DNA of 64,000 bases from Pomphorhynchus laevis. Lineage: Eukaryota; Acanthocephala; Palaeacanthocephala; Echinorhynchida; Pomphorhynchidae. Below the pieces are notes generated by a model. The model was not told the origin of the DNA. It saw only the letters and a program-made list of their open reading frames with translations, and did no database searches. Both the position numbers and the translations under genes were made by a program. Position 1 is the stretch's first letter, and the number at the start of each line of letters is the position of its first letter. This document shows positions 55,661 through 63,350 of the stretch, piece after piece. The stretch is from NCBI GenBank assembly GCA_012934845.2, contig WNNJ02002481.1, forward strand, positions 1-64,000, in the 5' to 3' direction.

Positions 55661-55978
55661 CACTAGTTTAAACTCTCCCACACATCAACGTTAACTTATT
55701 GAAATTGATCACACATTCGTTATTTATTTGTTTTAATTTTTTGTTGTTTTAAGCTGTAAATTTGTAATTAAGCTGACTCGCAAGTGGATGCATATCCACA
55801 ACGGCCACTTTAATAAACTGATTAAACAATTTATTATACAAATTCATACTAATGATGTATAAATTTGTATTTCAACCTTTCAATTATTTTATATTTATGT
55901 ACTTTTATACGTAATTATTTAATCTTTATATTTCAATACAATATAAGGCTATATTTATAGCCTTATATTGTATTGCGC
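55661..55978. other. LINE tail flank with a perfect palindrome
   Basis: A 20-bp perfect inverted repeat with a 2-base centre (55934-55953 and 55956-55975) sits between the end of one LINE and a fragment of another. No gene. Confidence 0.65.
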
Positions 55979-56235
55979 AAACTATCAATGCTGAACACAC
56001 TTTAGCTGCAGGACCTGATAGTATTCATCCATTCTTGCTAAAATCTTCAAAGTGAAACATTATCATTATTATGCCAGATAAATTCAATAAAAATTACCAC
56101 GTAATTGGAAAACGGGTATTGTTGTTCAAATTTTCAAAACTGGTGATCGACATTATCCAATCTATTATAGAAATTTTACGAATGCATTTTGCAAGGTATT
56201 TGGAGAATCTTATTTTATCTTATATTAGTAAAAGT
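55979..56235 (+). mobile_element. Jockey-like LINE RT fragment
   Basis: TINAEHTLAAGPDSIHPFLL followed after a frame change by WKTGIVVQIFKTGDRHYPI and YYRNFTNAFCKVFGESYF. These are the x-GPDxIxPxxL and WKxGxVxPIFKxGDR-NYR blocks at the start of LINE RTs. Only the fingers remain. It lies just upstream of the erlectin-like gene. Confidence 0.7.
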
Positions 56236-56510
56236 AGATTTAATTGTATCCACTTTTGCTAAAATTGCCACTACTTTTACCTAAGATATACCAAACAAAA
56301 ACATTATATAAATAAGAAATTAATTTAATATCAAAGTGCAAATGCTAAAGTTTATACTTTTTATTGCTTAAAAATTAAATTTGCTCGTTATATTTTTTTA
56401 TCAATTTAGATAAAAATTGATAAATTTTTACAGACCTTTAAAAGTACAATTCATTTAATTTTTGAAAAGTTTTTAATTTTTGTTAACTTTGTTAATCATT
56501 TTCTCTTTAG
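56236..56510. other. AT-rich spacer or intron before the first visible erlectin exon
   Basis: Ends in TTTTCTCTTTAG, a good polypyrimidine tract and acceptor for the exon at 56511. The gene's start codon, signal peptide and first exon(s) were not found upstream, where LINE debris begins. Confidence 0.5.
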
Positions 56511-56600
56511 GTCGGTCAATGCATTGACCACCTATTTGTGATTTCAAAAGATAAAGATAACTGTACCTGCTATTTGAAGGATAATGATATTAATAATTCG
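56511..56600 (+). CDS. Erlectin-like exon 'a' (pre-MRH1 segment)
   Basis: 30 codons, phase 0 at both ends, acceptor TTTCTCTTTAG, donor GTATTC. Encodes HLFVISKDKDNCTCYLKDND. It aligns with the segment before the first MRH domain. The last 12 bases and the donor are part of a 22-bp word repeated at 58097-58118. Confidence 0.6.
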
Positions 56601-59600
56601 GTATTCAGCTTATATTCAGTTTATTTTTCATTTTTATTTCATATTAGGCTAACGTAAGTCATTCAGAAATACTAGCGAAGTTCACTAAGCTATTTTCCAG
56701 TTACATTATTGATGAACCGGTTATCTATGTATGCTTTATACCCATTAGACATCAATCACTCACATTTTGTTTAGCAAGAACATTACTGGACCTACGAACT
56801 CCGTCATGGCTCTGAAATAAAGCAATATCATGTCAATACGCAAGTACGCTTTGTCAAATTTAATATTTGTTCTTAAACTATAAATAATAAAGAACGTGAT
56901 ATAATAAGATTATTTATAAGCTCTAAATAGGTAATAGATTGAGTGCAATGACTTGGAATGCGGATCACATTGGTCCGTAGTGTTTGGATATCATTGTATT
57001 TACAAAATAAATGTTATTTTGAAAGATTTATGTTAGCCTTTACAAACAACGTAATAGATTTTAGTATATGTTATCCACAACAGTATATCCAATAAATGAG
57101 TGGACTTAATTGAGTAAGCGGAAATTTATTTTATCTTGCGTGATAAGCACATCTCTTATGAACATATCATGTTATCCTGTCCAACAGTGGGTTATTGTTT
57201 ACCCAACACAGCATAGGGCTAAAATACGTATTCAAATTTTTATGTTCAAATGTGCGTGCATAAGTTTAAACTTTAAGTTTAAAGTGTTAGCGTATATATC
57301 ACCACATAATATAAAATCGATTTATGCTGCATCCTTAGGTACTTAATTCCCATTATATTAGCATTTACAAAACACCTGAACACTCGATGCTGTCACTGCT
57401 AAAATATGTATTGCAACAAAAGTAATATTACTCATTAGATACATTAATAGCTGTCGTTCATTAAACTGACGGAATCTTCTAATTTGACGGAATCTTCTAA
57501 TCTGCACAGTCAAAATTGCACATCACTAATTTGTGTGCTATACCACAATATATCAACGACATAGCCATGATATGGCAATTCAACTATCACTATTGTTGTT
57601 TTCAATTTGATATAAATTAAAAATATCATAACTGGTTAGTAAAATAATTTTTTATAATTTATTGATATTTAAACGAATGAAACTCTTAATATTACGATCA
57701 TCGTTTCTTAAAGCCATATATCGAGATAACAATTAAATTGAAGTAATGACATTTTTATTAACAATTTAATTAAGATAGTGACATTAAGTGATATTATATA
57801 TAATATAATAATTTGAAACGGAATGTGACATTCTGGGGGGAATAATTATTATTTTTGTATCTAAATGCCATTCCCGGAATGAGACATCACGGAATGAGAC
57901 ATTAATGCCATAAACGGAATGAGACATTCTGGGGGAATGGCATTTAGATACAAATATAATATATTATATATTATATATCAATTGTAGATTCTTCTATTTG
58001 ACTAAAGCTGTTATCAAACAGCTTTTGTTTGACAAAAGCTGTTTGATAAGATAAGTAATATCTTATCAATATTACTTATCGAATTAATAAAAAATAATTA
58101 ATAATTCGGTATTCAGCTCAGATTATTTAATATAATATTTGATATAATATATAATATTAATAAATTATATATTATAATAATTTACGGTCATCTGCAGCGT
58201 TTTCCATCTTTCTATATCAAAAATTTAATGTAAGTTCCATGATTATATCGACATTTACTTTTGTTTTATAAAATTTTATCTGGCAATTTTAGGAAACAAG
58301 CAAATCGCAGGCAAAGCAGGAATACTATCTTGGTCACTTTGATGCAAACAACCTTAATGAATCTGTGAATAAAGGCGATTTTCAGGTATAATTATTTTTT
58401 GTCTTTATGCTGTTTAATATTCTCAGGTTGTCAAAACATATTATCTTAATAAAAGATACACTGGTGTGGCTGTGAAATACGAGGATGGATCGCTTTGTAA
58501 CTTGATCCCCGATTGCTCAAGGAGTAGCCAAGTTATTTACAGTTAGTCACATTAGTTTTCTTTTAATTTACTATCTTTTTCCTTTAATATAAGTAATACA
58601 ATAATATATTTTATAAAAATTTTAAAATTTTATATTTTGTTCATTTAATAAATGAATAACATTTTGCCTCATAAATCACGACGAAGAAAACTACTCGTAT
58701 CCTACAGGTCTCCACCTCAGAAGTATGATAGACCACGAATTTGTTTATAAATTCGTGTTCTATCACGAATTTAATTTTATTAATAAATTAAATTCATTAA
58801 CTAAAACAGTTTTCTGTTTTTGTTTATTTAATATTTATAAATAATAAATTATATATATCGAATAATATATATAATTATAACTTATAATAAATTATAATTA
58901 TAATAAATTATAAAATTTTAAAATGCAAAATACAAGCAAATTCACTCTGAAACAGTAACCACATAAGGACAATAATATTTTACTTGTGTTATGGAATTTT
59001 ATAGCAACCAAACATCATACAACAACAAAATAATCATTAACTTAAAGAAATTGTGTAAAATATGAAATTGATTTAATAAAATTTTTAAATTTTTAAACAA
59101 TTAGTTTAAATTGGTTTTTAAATTAGTCATCAATTTGATGGGTTTTTTTCCAAATAATAGTTTTAATGGTTTTCATTTTTAGTGGTTTTTTATTTGATGC
59201 TCCTATCCGTTAATAGAAGGTCCTTATTAATAGAAGGTCCTCATTAATAGAAGGTCCTCGTTTTACTTTTAAGTAAGAAGTTTAGTATTTTATTCAAATT
59301 TCAAATAAAATTTTAAATTTAGTTTGTGACCCAAGCATGCATGAAAGAATTGTCAGTGTTGCTGAAGTGGCAACATGTGCCTATGAGATTTTGTTTGTTT
59401 CTTATAGGATTTGTGATATTCCAGGACTAGAGTATGTTGTCCCATTTATTATGTCCCATTTAATTATCTTATTAAGCCGTTTATCCAAAACTCGTACAAT
59501 ATATTGCTCGGCAAGCAATGGAACAGATGTGATTCCACGTGAAATTCAGAGCCTTCACAAGAAACAACTTCATAGTGGTTCAGGATTAAATCGAAATTTT

Positions 59601-61275
59601 GTCAAAGTAAGTAACCTACAATATTTGATTTAAGTTTAAAACTTATATCCTAACAAAATTCTTTCAGGTAACAAAATATTTTAGTCTCCAATTTGATTTT
59701 GAAAAATTTAATAGCAAGAAATTTAAGAATTTCAATTGCTTATTACTGATACCGTTTGTAAAAACTTTGTTTTTCCGTTTTTACTTATGCAAAAGCGGTT
59801 TTATTATATAAAAGACATTTATTACATTTTTTATTACAAGACATTAATATTTTGCAATCACTCACAACTCAATAAGCACTCATAAACAATAACTATGTAA
59901 TTAATAAATAAAATATTTTTATTATGTTGCTGTAAATCCCGTATGGAAGCGGGATAGGTTCTCAATGTTCGCGTCCTCTATTTCACGCAGTTGTGGGCCT
60001 GTCCGGTGTAATCGAGCGGCTTGTAAATCCTCGCCTTTCGGACGTTTGTCATCTATTTGGATGCTCAGACCTGCTTTCACCATTAAATTTTCAGTTGCAC
60101 GCAGAGTGTGTCCGAATCATCGAAGACGTGCTTCTCACATTTTTTCTTTGATTGGTGCAACACCGTACTGCTGTCGGATCTCGTTGTTTCGCACATGCTT
60201 TAGGCGAGTGACATCACTCGTTAATCTCAGAATCTTAGTCTCCTTCACAGCGATGGGATTTTCAGTTCTTTTCGTAATTGGTCAGCACTCGGCATCATAT
60301 AAGGCTACATGACGAATCACTTTTCGATATATTAGTTTGTGATTACGTGTTCATTAAGTTGAGATATTAACGAAATTTTAAGTATTATTCCTAATCGGCC
60401 TGTTGCAAGGTCTGTCAATAGAAGGGTGATCGCGTTTAGCTCACCCTGCAGTTGGTTTTCCACGGAGAGTTTCATTGGTATCACGAGGAAGAACGGATAC
60501 ATCCCCCAAATAACAAATTTTATTAATAATTTAAATTTATCTTTTTATTTATTTTATTGATTTAGTTTTATTTCCTAGTGGGGCATGTTAACAAATTCTA
60601 AAAAGGAAACCTCTTACCAGTATCAACTAAGACTTGTCTGCATACTGAAATTCATTATTAAATGACCTTTGCCAGTGAAAGTCATTCAATTTATGAATTA
60701 AATGATTGAGTCATTCAATGAAAATAATCTCAATCGTTTAGAATTATTGGAGCTGGTTCAAATATAAGAGGAATTACTTTTGATATTTCACTAACTTTTT
60801 TTAGTATCTTCAGAAAATTACAATTGATTGTAATTTTCTAAAGATGCTAACAGAAGTTAGCGAAATATCAAAATAAATTCCTCTTTTCTTTGATCTAGCT
60901 CCAATAATTCTTAATCAATATTGGATCATTAACAAATATTTATAATTTCAATAGTTTACAAATTATTTACAGTTTTAAAAAATAGTCATTTGACAAACCT
61001 AGAATAAAAGCCTGTTAACTTAATTTTAGATTACAACTATAGATGGCGAAAAAGTTGTTGTAAAGTTATTCCTTAAAAATGTTAATAACGAAAATATAAA
61101 TATGAATAACTTACTAAATACGGAAATTGATGAAAATCAGGATAGTATCGAATATAATGGCGGAGAGAATACAGTTTCCGCAGCGAATTTACTAACTCCT
61201 AACGGATCAAATATTGAAGAATATCGCAAAAGTGCAATGCTTAGATCTTTTTTTGATGGCAATTGTATTCACGGG
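56511..61275 (+). CDS. Erlectin-like (ERLEC1/XTP3-B) ER lectin gene, partial, at least seven exons
   Basis: Exons 56511-56600, 56648-56719, 56775-56843, 58293-58385, 58427-58541, 59323-59606 and 61030-61275 join in phase at GT/AG borders. Landmarks follow the vertebrate protein in order: HLFVISKDKDNCTCYL (human NYVIMTTAHKEKYKCIL), YWTYELRHGSEIKQYH (YWTYEVCHGKHIRQYH), QEYYLGHFDANNL, CSRSSQVIY, CDPSMHERIVSVAEVATCAY ([20 protein letters not shown]), IYCSAS, and finally RSFFDGNCIHG (EFLSGSYCFRG), the start of the second MRH domain. Erlectin sits in the ER lumen and binds N-glycans of misfolded glycoproteins for ER-associated degradation with SEL1L/HRD1. Oddities: two paired cysteines of MRH1 are absent, and no exon with the rest of MRH2 is found before mobile DNA takes over at about 61.7 kb. 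It may be a divergent paralogue, a gene continuing beyond the window, or a recently truncated one. Confidence 0.8.
56648..56719 (+). CDS. Erlectin-like exon 'b' (start of MRH1)
   Basis: 24 codons, phase 0, acceptor TTTCATATTAG, donor GTTATC. Encodes SHSEILAKFTKLFSSYIIDE, which aligns with the family's ELLEPLFKQSSCSYRIE. The Cys of SCSYR is Ser here (SSYII). Confidence 0.6.
56775..56843 (+). CDS. Erlectin-like exon 'c' (MRH1 WTYE block)
   Basis: 23 codons, phase 0, acceptor TTTTGTTTAG, donor GTACGC. Encodes QEHYWTYELRHGSEIKQYHV. The W-x-Y-E and Q-x-H sugar-site region is kept, but the Cys of the usual EVCHG is Arg. Confidence 0.8.
57854..57954. repeat. 101-bp fold-back element with internal 13-bp tandem repeats
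   Basis: Arms of 22 bp (57854-57875 and 57933-57954) are perfect inverted repeats beginning TTTGTATCTAAATGCC. Inside, CGGAATGAGACAT occurs three times. A related CGGAATGTGACATTCTGGGG lies just upstream at about 57819. No clear target duplication is seen. MITE-like, or a satellite seed. Confidence 0.7.
58011..58066. repeat. Two adjacent near-perfect palindromes
   Basis: TTATCAAACAGCTTTTGT at 58011-58028 pairs with 58032-58049 (18 bp, loop TTG). A second inverted pair, GATAAGTAATA and its complement, follows to about 58076. Strong cruciform potential within the intron. Confidence 0.7.
58293..58385 (+). CDS. Erlectin-like exon 'd'
   Basis: 31 codons, phase 0 at both ends. Encodes SKSQAKQEYYLGHFDANNLN, matching the family's HEYYLGNMLAKNL segment. 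Donor GTATAA. Confidence 0.8.
58427..58541 (+). CDS. Erlectin-like exon 'e'
   Basis: 38 codons plus one base. Preceded by a 41-bp intron (58386-58426) ending TTCTCAG. Encodes YTGVAVKYEDGSLCNLIPD then CSRSSQVIY, matching the YxxGxGxxCxLxxxRxSxVxY part of MRH1 (family [20 protein letters not shown]). Donor GTTAGT after A. Confidence 0.8.
58542..59322. other. Erlectin intron with 17-bp tandem repeats
   Basis: AT-rich. At about 59212-59262 TTAATAGAAGGTCCTCA-type units occur three times in tandem. The acceptor is TTAAATTTAG at 59313-59322. No coding. Confidence 0.6.
59323..59606 (+). CDS. Erlectin-like exon(s) 'f', MRH1 end and linker
   Basis: Starts with two bases completing Ile. Encodes CDPSMHERIVSVAEVATCAY then EILFVSYRICDIPGLE. 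It also encodes TIYCSASNG and later LHKKQLHSGSGLNRNFVK, with donor GTAAGT. A stretch of exactly 45 bp (59432-59476) starts GTATGT and ends TTAAG. Removing it gives a spacing between the Cys of RICD and the Cys of IYCS equal to the human protein (21 residues). It is therefore probably a tiny in-frame intron, and this is two exons. Confidence 0.8.
59955..60315 (-). mobile_element. RTE-like LINE C-terminal fragment
   Basis: The minus strand gives YDAECWPITKRTENP, KETKILRLTSDVTRLKHV, RNNEIRQQYGVAPIKEKMRE, ARLRWFGHTLRATEN and IQIDDKRPKGEDLQAARL. This is the C-terminal block after the RT in RTE/BovB-like LINEs (ECWPxxKxxE ... RxxFGVAPIxEKMREARLRWxGH). One long frame is open for most of it, so this copy is better kept than the 1.2-1.9 kb fragment. 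Inserted in an intron of the erlectin-like gene in antisense orientation. Confidence 0.8.
60690..60950. repeat. Fold-back (MITE-like) element
   Basis: Two imperfect inverted arms of about 85 bp (about 60735-60820 and 60827-60915) meet at ACAATTGATTGTAATTTT. Arms share ATTATTGGAGCT, AAGAGGAATT, GATATTTC and CTAACTT. No coding capacity. A one-arm copy exists at 11536-11625. Confidence 0.7.
61030..61275 (+). CDS. Erlectin-like exon 'g', linker to start of MRH2
   Basis: 82 codons, phase 0. ITTIDGEKVVVKLFLKNVNN opens it and YRKSAMLRSFFDGNCIHG closes it, at a GTTTGT donor. The last 11 residues match the family's FLSGSYCFRG that begins the second MRH domain. The following GWWKYEFCYG exon is not found downstream in this window. 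Reading through without splicing gives only 25 further residues (61276-61350). Confidence 0.7.
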
Positions 61276-61689
61276 GTTTGTATTTTTAACAAATTTTGTA
61301 TTATTAATTACAGATTAATAGCGCCGATTGTAGTCATAAAAATAATGTAGAATTTGTTATTTTAATTTTGAATTTTCAACTTTTAAATTTTAGTTTATGA
61401 TGTATAAATTATGTTTTATCGAGTTTTTAAAGAATCAAATTATAAACCAGGTCACTCGGTTTAATGTCTTAATTAAGAATAAATTATCATTCAAATATTT
61501 AATAATATCATTGTTGTTTTACAACAATTTAGCTCTGTGATATCAAATGTGTGTTATCTTTTGGGAATATCGCTATTGAAAACTTGATTTTTTCTACGAG
61601 AGTTGTCGATATGTAACGGGTTACAATGTAATTGCTTAGTATTTTAATTTATTATTAATTTAAACATTTATTGAAATTTTATATCAAAT
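61276..61689. other. Spacer after the last erlectin exon
   Basis: A possible 38-bp intron (GTTTGT ... AATTACAG, 61276-61313) would lead to INSADCSHKNN, which does not resemble MRH2. The rest is AT-rich with no motif. Confidence 0.4.
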
Positions 61690-62008
61690 TTTATATCAGC
61701 TAACAAATCCTACGTATTTTAGAAATTACTTAAAACAGTTTATATTTATTTAAAACAGTTTTTAATCATTTTTTATAAATAAAAAAATATTAAATAAAAT
61801 TTTAATAATTAAAAATAAATAATTAAAAAATTATAAATAATAAATAATTATTAAAATTATAAAATAATTATAAAATTTTATATAAAAAATTGAATAAAAA
61901 ATTTAATTAAATAAAAAATTGAAATTTCAAATCAACGTCAATTGTTATGAATTGACTAATGAATAATAAACGATGTATCATAATAAGGATAAGAAGTATT
62001 CACGGAGA

Positions 62009-62057
62009 ACAGCTATGTAATCAGGTTTCGGCCCTATTCCTCGACCCAACATAGCAG
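62009..62057 (-). ncRNA. Conserved PLE terminal hairpin (copy 1 of a tandem pair)
   Basis: ACAGCTATG ... CATAGCAG with GGTTTCGGCC between. One base of the stem has changed, and CTGATGA is lost (TATTCACGG on plus at this place), so this unit is more decayed than its neighbour. Confidence 0.5.
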
Positions 62058-62160
62058 CGTGGCTAAATGCATGCTAATTACGTATTTTCTTAGATCGAAT
62101 TTAATTATCTAGTGTATCTTATTCTTATAAAAATACGATACACTTTACTATCCATCAATA

Positions 62161-62224
62161 GGTCATCAGGATAAACTGCTATGTTATCAGGTTTCGGCCC
62201 CTATTCCTCGACCCAACATAGCAG
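62161..62224 (-). ncRNA. Conserved PLE terminal hairpin (copy 2 of a tandem pair)
   Basis: CTGCTATG at 62176-62183 pairs with CATAGCAG at 62217-62224. On the minus strand GGGGCC-GAAAC lies inside and CTGATGA (TCATCAG at 62163-62169 on plus) follows. After CTGATGA comes CCTATT, which can pair with AATAGG before GGCCGAAAC, supporting a second helix. Confidence 0.55.
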
Positions 62225-62788
62225 CGTGGTTAAATAAATTCTAATGAATTTAGCAAGGGGGAACACGTGCTAAGGACGTATTTCCACTTATTTAATTTGA
62301 TCATATAGTATCTTATTCTAATACAAAGTATATTATTTATTATTCATCCATAAAAATTTTCCGCTAATGATTTTAAATTTATTTATAATATTATTGTGTT
62401 GATTTACTTATTTTACTATTTTCTGTTTGATTGTATTTTTATAGTAACCTAGTTTAAAATATGCATCAATGAAAATTATTTTAATGATTTTGAAGAAAAC
62501 CAATATCGTTATAAATTGTTGCAATTCTTAAAATTTCATTATTTAATGTATAATATTTTATATTAAATTGTGTGCATGAATGCTTATTCAAAAATATGTT
62601 TCTTGTAAATTTAAATATGTCATCTTCACGATATAAATTAATAGTAGTTTTAGTTAATGTTAATTTAATGTTCATATCTAGATATACACCTTCTTTATCA
62701 TTAATATTGGTTTTGTTAAGAATAAGGCTTTCTGGATAAATTTGTTCACTAATTGAATAAAAATTATTAGAATTAAATACACATATAA

Positions 62789-63246
62789 CTGGTTATTGGA
62801 TTAATGCAGCACTCCACAGTGCCAGGACCGTATATCTTACTCACTAACGACCCTCCCTTTACTTTCATTGCTCAACAACAAATTATTTCCTCGACTTACT
62901 ACTGCTACGTAAAGAATGGCTTTTAAATCCCGTCTGTATTAAGACGTCGCGCCAACAACTGTCCACCTCGCACAACCTACTCCGCTGGCGGCTTGAGGAA
63001 GATACGTTGGTGAGAAGGAGATTCCATTTTGATTCAATCAGAGTGGCCTTATTCCAGACAGCTATCCGATTTTTCCCTGTTGTAGGTAATGCGAGTCTGA
63101 ATCCAGTTGAATCCTACCTATATTCGCAAGCTACCGTAATTTCGACTACATATAAATTTCGTAAATTCAATTTAACTCAGACTCAACTAAGGTTCTAGCT
63201 AAAATGCTACATCTTCCTTATATATCTGAATCTCTCAGACAAAAAT
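62789..63246 (+). mobile_element. gag-EN-RT LINE family A fragment inserted in the PLE
   Basis: Starts ACTGGTTATTGGATTAATGC and reads YWINAALHSARTVYL, then LSTSHNLLRWRLEEDTL and VRRRFHFDSIRVALFQTAI, then SYLYSQATVISTTYKF. This is the EN end and linker of family A (34.4-34.9 kb copy). The PLE words AATTAGAATTAAATACACA recur on both sides (about 62768 and 63249), so roughly 20 bp look like a target duplication. Unusual for a LINE, since the piece is internal with no 3' end. Confidence 0.75.
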
Positions 63247-63350
63247 TAGAATTAAATACACATATCTCATCAATATTTCGAATTAAAATTTCACTATTCA
63301 ATGTATTATATTTTATATTATATGGTATGCATGAATGCCTATATTAAATC
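63247..63350 (-). mobile_element. PLE remainder after the LINE insertion
   Basis: The words AATTAAATACACATATCTCATC and ATTATATGGTATGCATGAATGC match the PLE RT copies at 21.0-21.3 kb, but with the middle deleted. It ends near 63350 in AT-rich DNA. Confidence 0.6.

Larger units (their letters stand above)
56844..58292. other. Large erlectin intron with hairpin-rich repeats
   Basis: About 1.45 kb, donor GTACGC, acceptor CAATTTTAG. It holds no coding motif. It contains the inverted repeat at 57854-57954, palindromes at 58011-58066, and a second copy of an exon 'a' border word at 58097-58118. Confidence 0.6.
59607..61029. other. Erlectin intron holding a LINE fragment and a fold-back element
   Basis: Donor GTAAGT, acceptor TTAATTTTAG. 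Contains the RTE-like fragment at 59955-60315 and the inverted-repeat element at 60690-60950 described separately. The rest is AT-rich. Confidence 0.65.
61690..62788 (-). mobile_element. Penelope-like element with two tandem terminal hairpin units and RT C-terminus
   Basis: On the minus strand: VFNSNNFYSISEQ-like start, DKEGVYLD, NIKLTLTKTTINLYREDDIF, FTRNIFLNKHSCTQF and NDIGFLQNH (62790-62480). Then the 3' noncoding part follows with two tandem hairpin units (about 62160-62230 and 61990-62057), and then the diverged pseudo-LTR ending near 61690. The RT resembles the 20- and 25-kb copies but is more decayed. It is cut at 62788 by a LINE fragment. Confidence 0.75.

Noticed and set aside
59337-59633. 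Met-initiated 98-residue protein
   Set aside because: The Met is internal to an erlectin exon that starts at an AG at 59321-59322, and the last codons run past the GTAAGT donor into the intron.
61276-61350. Read-through C-terminus after the last erlectin exon
   Set aside because: The sequence after CIHG has no resemblance to the second MRH domain and begins with a plausible splice donor.
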